NCBI RefSeq assembly: GCF_026410255.1
Contig: NZ_JAPMLL010000011.1
Span: 62,001 to 126,000 of the forward strand
Source: Xanthomarina sp. F1114
GTDB taxonomy: Bacteria; Bacteroidota; Bacteroidia; Flavobacteriales; Flavobacteriaceae
DNA length: 64,000 nt
Direction: 5' to 3'
The first letter of the stretch is position 1. Every line of letters starts with the position of its first letter. Made by a program: the position numbers and the translations under genes. Shown here one piece after another: positions 61,511-64,000 of this stretch. The notes beneath the pieces are model-generated. The model was given only the letters and a program-made list of their open reading frames with translations, had not been told where the DNA came from and ran no database searches.

Positions 61511-62476
61511 TTATCCTATCACTTTAAATATTATCTTTTTAAAAGGCCATAATAAATTAAAAAGAGTCTTCATCCTTTTATCTTCAATGGCCCTAATATA
61601 ATCTCCTTTTTTTATATCTAAAAAACTTGAAGCTCTTAAAAGTGTGTATATTCGAGCTAATATTACTTTTGGGTTTTTCCAGAAATAATCTTTTGAAAAC
61701 CAATTTAAAAAACATAAAGAGAAAACAGCAGTGCCTATTGCCTCATCTTGGTAACTTTGTTTAGAAATACTGTTTTCTGTATCTAAATAATAGATCCTTA
61801 AAACATCATTTGTATATACTGTTTTAAAATGGTGTTTTGACAGTAAGTTCCAGATAATGCCTTCTGGTATATAACCCTTAGAAAAAATAATTGGATTAAT
61901 AGAGATACCTTTTAAAATATCTGTCTTGGTAAAACCCCATTTTTCTTCTAAATTTAAGTTATTTAATCTATTTTTAAAAGAAGAACTAAGAAACGGAGTT
62001 TGTTTAAACTTTTCACCTATTAAATTTCCGTTTTGATCTGCACATAAACAAGTAACACCACTAACATAGCTCATTAATTTTTTTGGGATAGAATTATACC
62101 TATTTAAAAAAACTTCTAAAGCATTTTCTACACACTCATCATCTGAGTCAAGAGGAAGAAAAAATTCGCCTTTTGCTAATTCAACTCCTTGAATCATACA
62201 AGCCATTTTATGTCTATTGACTAGATTGTTAATATACCTAACCTTAAAATTTGCACTTTTTATTAACTCTAGAGCTACTTCATGGGAGTTGTCTGTAGAA
62301 CCATCATTTATAAGTAACAATTCAAAATTAGAGTAAGTTTGTTTTTGTAACGAATTAAAAACTCTATGTAATGTATCTGCTCGATTAAATATAGGGGTAA
62401 ATATTGTAAATTTATATTCAAATTCAGTTGGATTCTTAATTGGGGTGTATGTGGGAATTAACTTTTTTAAATCCAT
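61511..62476 (-). CDS. Glycosyltransferase family 2
   Basis: 321 residues. GT-A fold: FTIFTPIFNRADTLHRVFNS, LLINDGSTDNS and LDSDDECVENA (D-x-D-type metal site DSDD). The rest is a variable acceptor part. No membrane segment. It transfers a sugar to the lipid-linked chain. It lies 2 bp downstream of the GT4 gene at 62479. Confidence 0.93.
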   Translation of the reverse strand: MDLKKLIPTYTPIKNPTEFEYKFTIFTPIFNRADTLHRVFNSLQKQTYSNFELLLINDGSTDNSHEVALELIKSANFKVRYINNLVNRHKMACMIQGVELAKGEFFLPLDSDDECVENALEVFLNRYNSIPKKLMSYVSGVTCLCADQNGNLIGEKFKQTPFLSSSFKNRLNNLNLEEKWGFTKTDILKGISINPIIFSKGYIPEGIIWNLLSKHHFKTVYTNDVLRIYYLDTENSISKQSYQDEAIGTAVFSLCFLNWFSKDYFWKNPKVILARIYTLLRASSFLDIKKGDYIRAIEDKRMKTLFNLLWPFKKIIFKVIG

Positions 62477-62478
62477 TT

Positions 62479-63573
62479 CTAGCTAACCATATTAATAATT
62501 TCTAACCATTTTTTAGTGATAGTGCTTAACTCTAATTCTTTAGTTGATTCAATAGCACTTTTACCAAACTCTTTTCTTAATTTATAACTATTAACTAATT
62601 TATTTAATCCATTTTCTAAAGCTATAATATCTTCAGAAGGGATTAAAATACCATTTTTATTATTTTCTATTAATTCTGAAGGTCCAGAAGGGCAATCTGT
62701 CGAAATACATGCTAGTCCAAAGTGCATAGCTTCTGCTAAGGCATTCGGGAATCCTTCAAATTTAGAGGTAAATGCAAATACTTTTGCTTTGTTGTAGTAT
62801 TCTGATACATTAGTTAAATTCCCCATTAATATAACCTGCTCTTTTAAGCCTAATTGTTTTATTAATAACTCTAATTCTTTTCTTTTTTTACCTTCTCCAA
62901 TTATAATTAGAGACCAATCTTTTAAATTTAAATTAGCAAAAGCTCTTATTAACAACTCTTGGTTCTTTTGTTCCTCTAAGCGTCCTACATTTAAAATAAT
63001 ATTTTCTTTAATATAATCAGGCTTTCTAGAGTGAGACAGTTTTTGGTCTATTGGGTTTTTTACTATAGTAATTTTATCTTCTTTTATATCATCTAAAAAA
63101 TAGTCCTTAATTTCTTGAGTTTGTACGACCAATAAATTTGTATAAGGATAGATTATTCGCCTTACTTTGCGCCAAAACAAGTTAATAGTACTATACTCTG
63201 GATGAACCCTTTCGCTAATTACACATGGTACTTTAGTCCATTTAGAAACTATAACACTATAAATATTTGGGGTTGTCATAAATCCAATTATAAGACTTGT
63301 TTTATTTTTCTTTAAAATACTCTTTATTTTCGAAATAAGTTGAACATGCATAATTAAAGAATGAAATAAAGTTCTGTGGCGATTATGCACGTATTTAGGC
63401 TTACAATAATTTACTTTTATTCTTTTATCTAATTTATAAAAGACTGGGCCTTGATAAAATGTAATTATTGAAATATCATAACTATGTACTAAATTATTTG
63501 CTAGAACACAAACCACACGCTGGGCTCCACCAGGATCTAAACTAGATAAAATGAAAGTAATGGGTTTTCTCAT
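62479..63573 (-). CDS. Glycosyltransferase family 4-like protein
   Basis: 364 residues from ATG 63573; a TTG 15 bp upstream is in frame but unneeded. N-terminal FILSSLDPGGAQRVVCVLA, C-terminal LNVGRLEEQKNQELLIRAF, FAFTSKFEGFPNALAEAMHF and GLACISTDCPSGPSELI. It is the first gene of this minus-strand block, so the operon promoter should lie within 63574-64000. Sugar unknown. Confidence 0.93.
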   Translation of the reverse strand: MRKPITFILSSLDPGGAQRVVCVLANNLVHSYDISIITFYQGPVFYKLDKRIKVNYCKPKYVHNRHRTLFHSLIMHVQLISKIKSILKKNKTSLIIGFMTTPNIYSVIVSKWTKVPCVISERVHPEYSTINLFWRKVRRIIYPYTNLLVVQTQEIKDYFLDDIKEDKITIVKNPIDQKLSHSRKPDYIKENIILNVGRLEEQKNQELLIRAFANLNLKDWSLIIIGEGKKRKELELLIKQLGLKEQVILMGNLTNVSEYYNKAKVFAFTSKFEGFPNALAEAMHFGLACISTDCPSGPSELIENNKNGILIPSEDIIALENGLNKLVNSYKLRKEFGKSAIESTKELELSTITKKWLEIINMVS

Positions 63574-64000
63574 AATATATATTCTCAAAATGCTTTTTAG
63601 ACATTTATATCTTTGTGGATTAAAAATATGTATTTTTTAATACTTAAACTGTATCAATAATTTTAATTAGATAAACGTACAATTTTGTTATATAAAATAC
63701 ATTGTTCTGTTTTGTAGGGTAAGTTTTATAATATTTGAACTAATTAGAAGCTATTAATTATTTTTAATTTAAAACATCCAAAATCAAATTCCTACCGTAT
63801 ATACCTTTAATGTTCTATAAAATGCATTTCATCGATTATTAAATCGTTTAAAGTCAATTTAATACTACAAAATACAGTTAAGGTAAAAAACGTCTTACAA
63901 TTTTATTGTATTTCATCGAATTTATATTTATTTTGATAGTCACATGAGATCCATTTTAATAGTTTAGCCAAAGATTAATAGCAAAACCCTTAAGTATGAA
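63574..64000. other. Non-coding end region of the polysaccharide cluster
   Basis: 427 bp, very AT-rich. It should hold the promoter of the glycosyltransferase block on the minus strand, but no TAnnTTTG was found there. A plus-strand TATCTTTG at 63608-63615 exists without a following gene in the window. No other feature is recognised. Confidence 0.45.

Noticed and set aside
63608-63615. Plus-strand promoter at the right end
   Set aside because: A single TATCTTTG box without a downstream gene in the window; AT-rich DNA makes chance matches likely.

Overview
The window looks like a chromosomal segment of a marine or host-associated member of the Flavobacteriaceae (Bacteroidetes). The evidence is low GC, repeated -7 promoter elements of the Bacteroidetes form TAnnTTTG, the gene order ftsK-lolA-lptF/G-ribBA, Wza/Wzc polysaccharide export genes and several protein families typical of the class (DUF6266, a DUF6952-like protein, KdnA-like aminotransferase). 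Genus cannot be fixed from the sequence alone.

Positions 1-7.9 kb are an accessory, defence-rich region. It starts inside a type I restriction HsdR gene, followed by a PD-(D/E)XK/DUF5655 nuclease. Next comes a three-gene toxin / XRE antitoxin / SecB-like chaperone module (a TAC system), 1.15 kb of hairpin-rich non-coding DNA, an unknown lysine-rich protein, a DUF6266 protein and a membrane-anchored Mrr-type nuclease. The region ends at a tRNA-Ser(UGA) gene whose 3' end faces it, the usual geometry for an integrative element or hotspot.

Positions 8-42 kb are mostly housekeeping. They hold a nitroreductase and a KdnA-like (Kdo8N) aminotransferase, a duplicated-repeat lipoprotein, and a minus-strand block with ribBA (whose GTP cyclohydrolase half looks dead), lptF/G, lolA and ftsK. 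A redox group follows: tpx, a 2-Cys peroxiredoxin, thioredoxin, dgkA and an NhaC antiporter. After that come a Cys/Met PLP lyase with a divergent Lrp regulator, a PAS-LuxR regulator, lpdA, a pseudouridine synthase, an AraC regulator, a GlcG/HbpS protein, a Gre-like factor without the catalytic tip and an arsenite methyltransferase behind a perfect palindrome. The segment closes with a DEAD-box helicase whose 3' end is tandemly duplicated, pabB-tilS-dsbD, aroB and proline dehydrogenase.

Positions 42-63.6 kb are a surface-polysaccharide (capsule/O-antigen type) cluster on the minus strand. Export and length control (wza, wzc) come first, then sugar-nucleotide synthesis of the UDP-bacillosamine type (WbpM/PglF-like dehydratase, PglE-like aminotransferase). 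A deacetylase, an initiating PglC-type sugar transferase, a second aminotransferase, five glycosyltransferases, an AsnB-type amidotransferase, a Wzy-like polymerase and a MurJ-like flippase complete it. Two tandem TupA-like ATP-grasp genes sit on the opposite strand inside the cluster. Together these predict a Wzx/Wzy-dependent glycan that may carry amide or amino-acid decorations.
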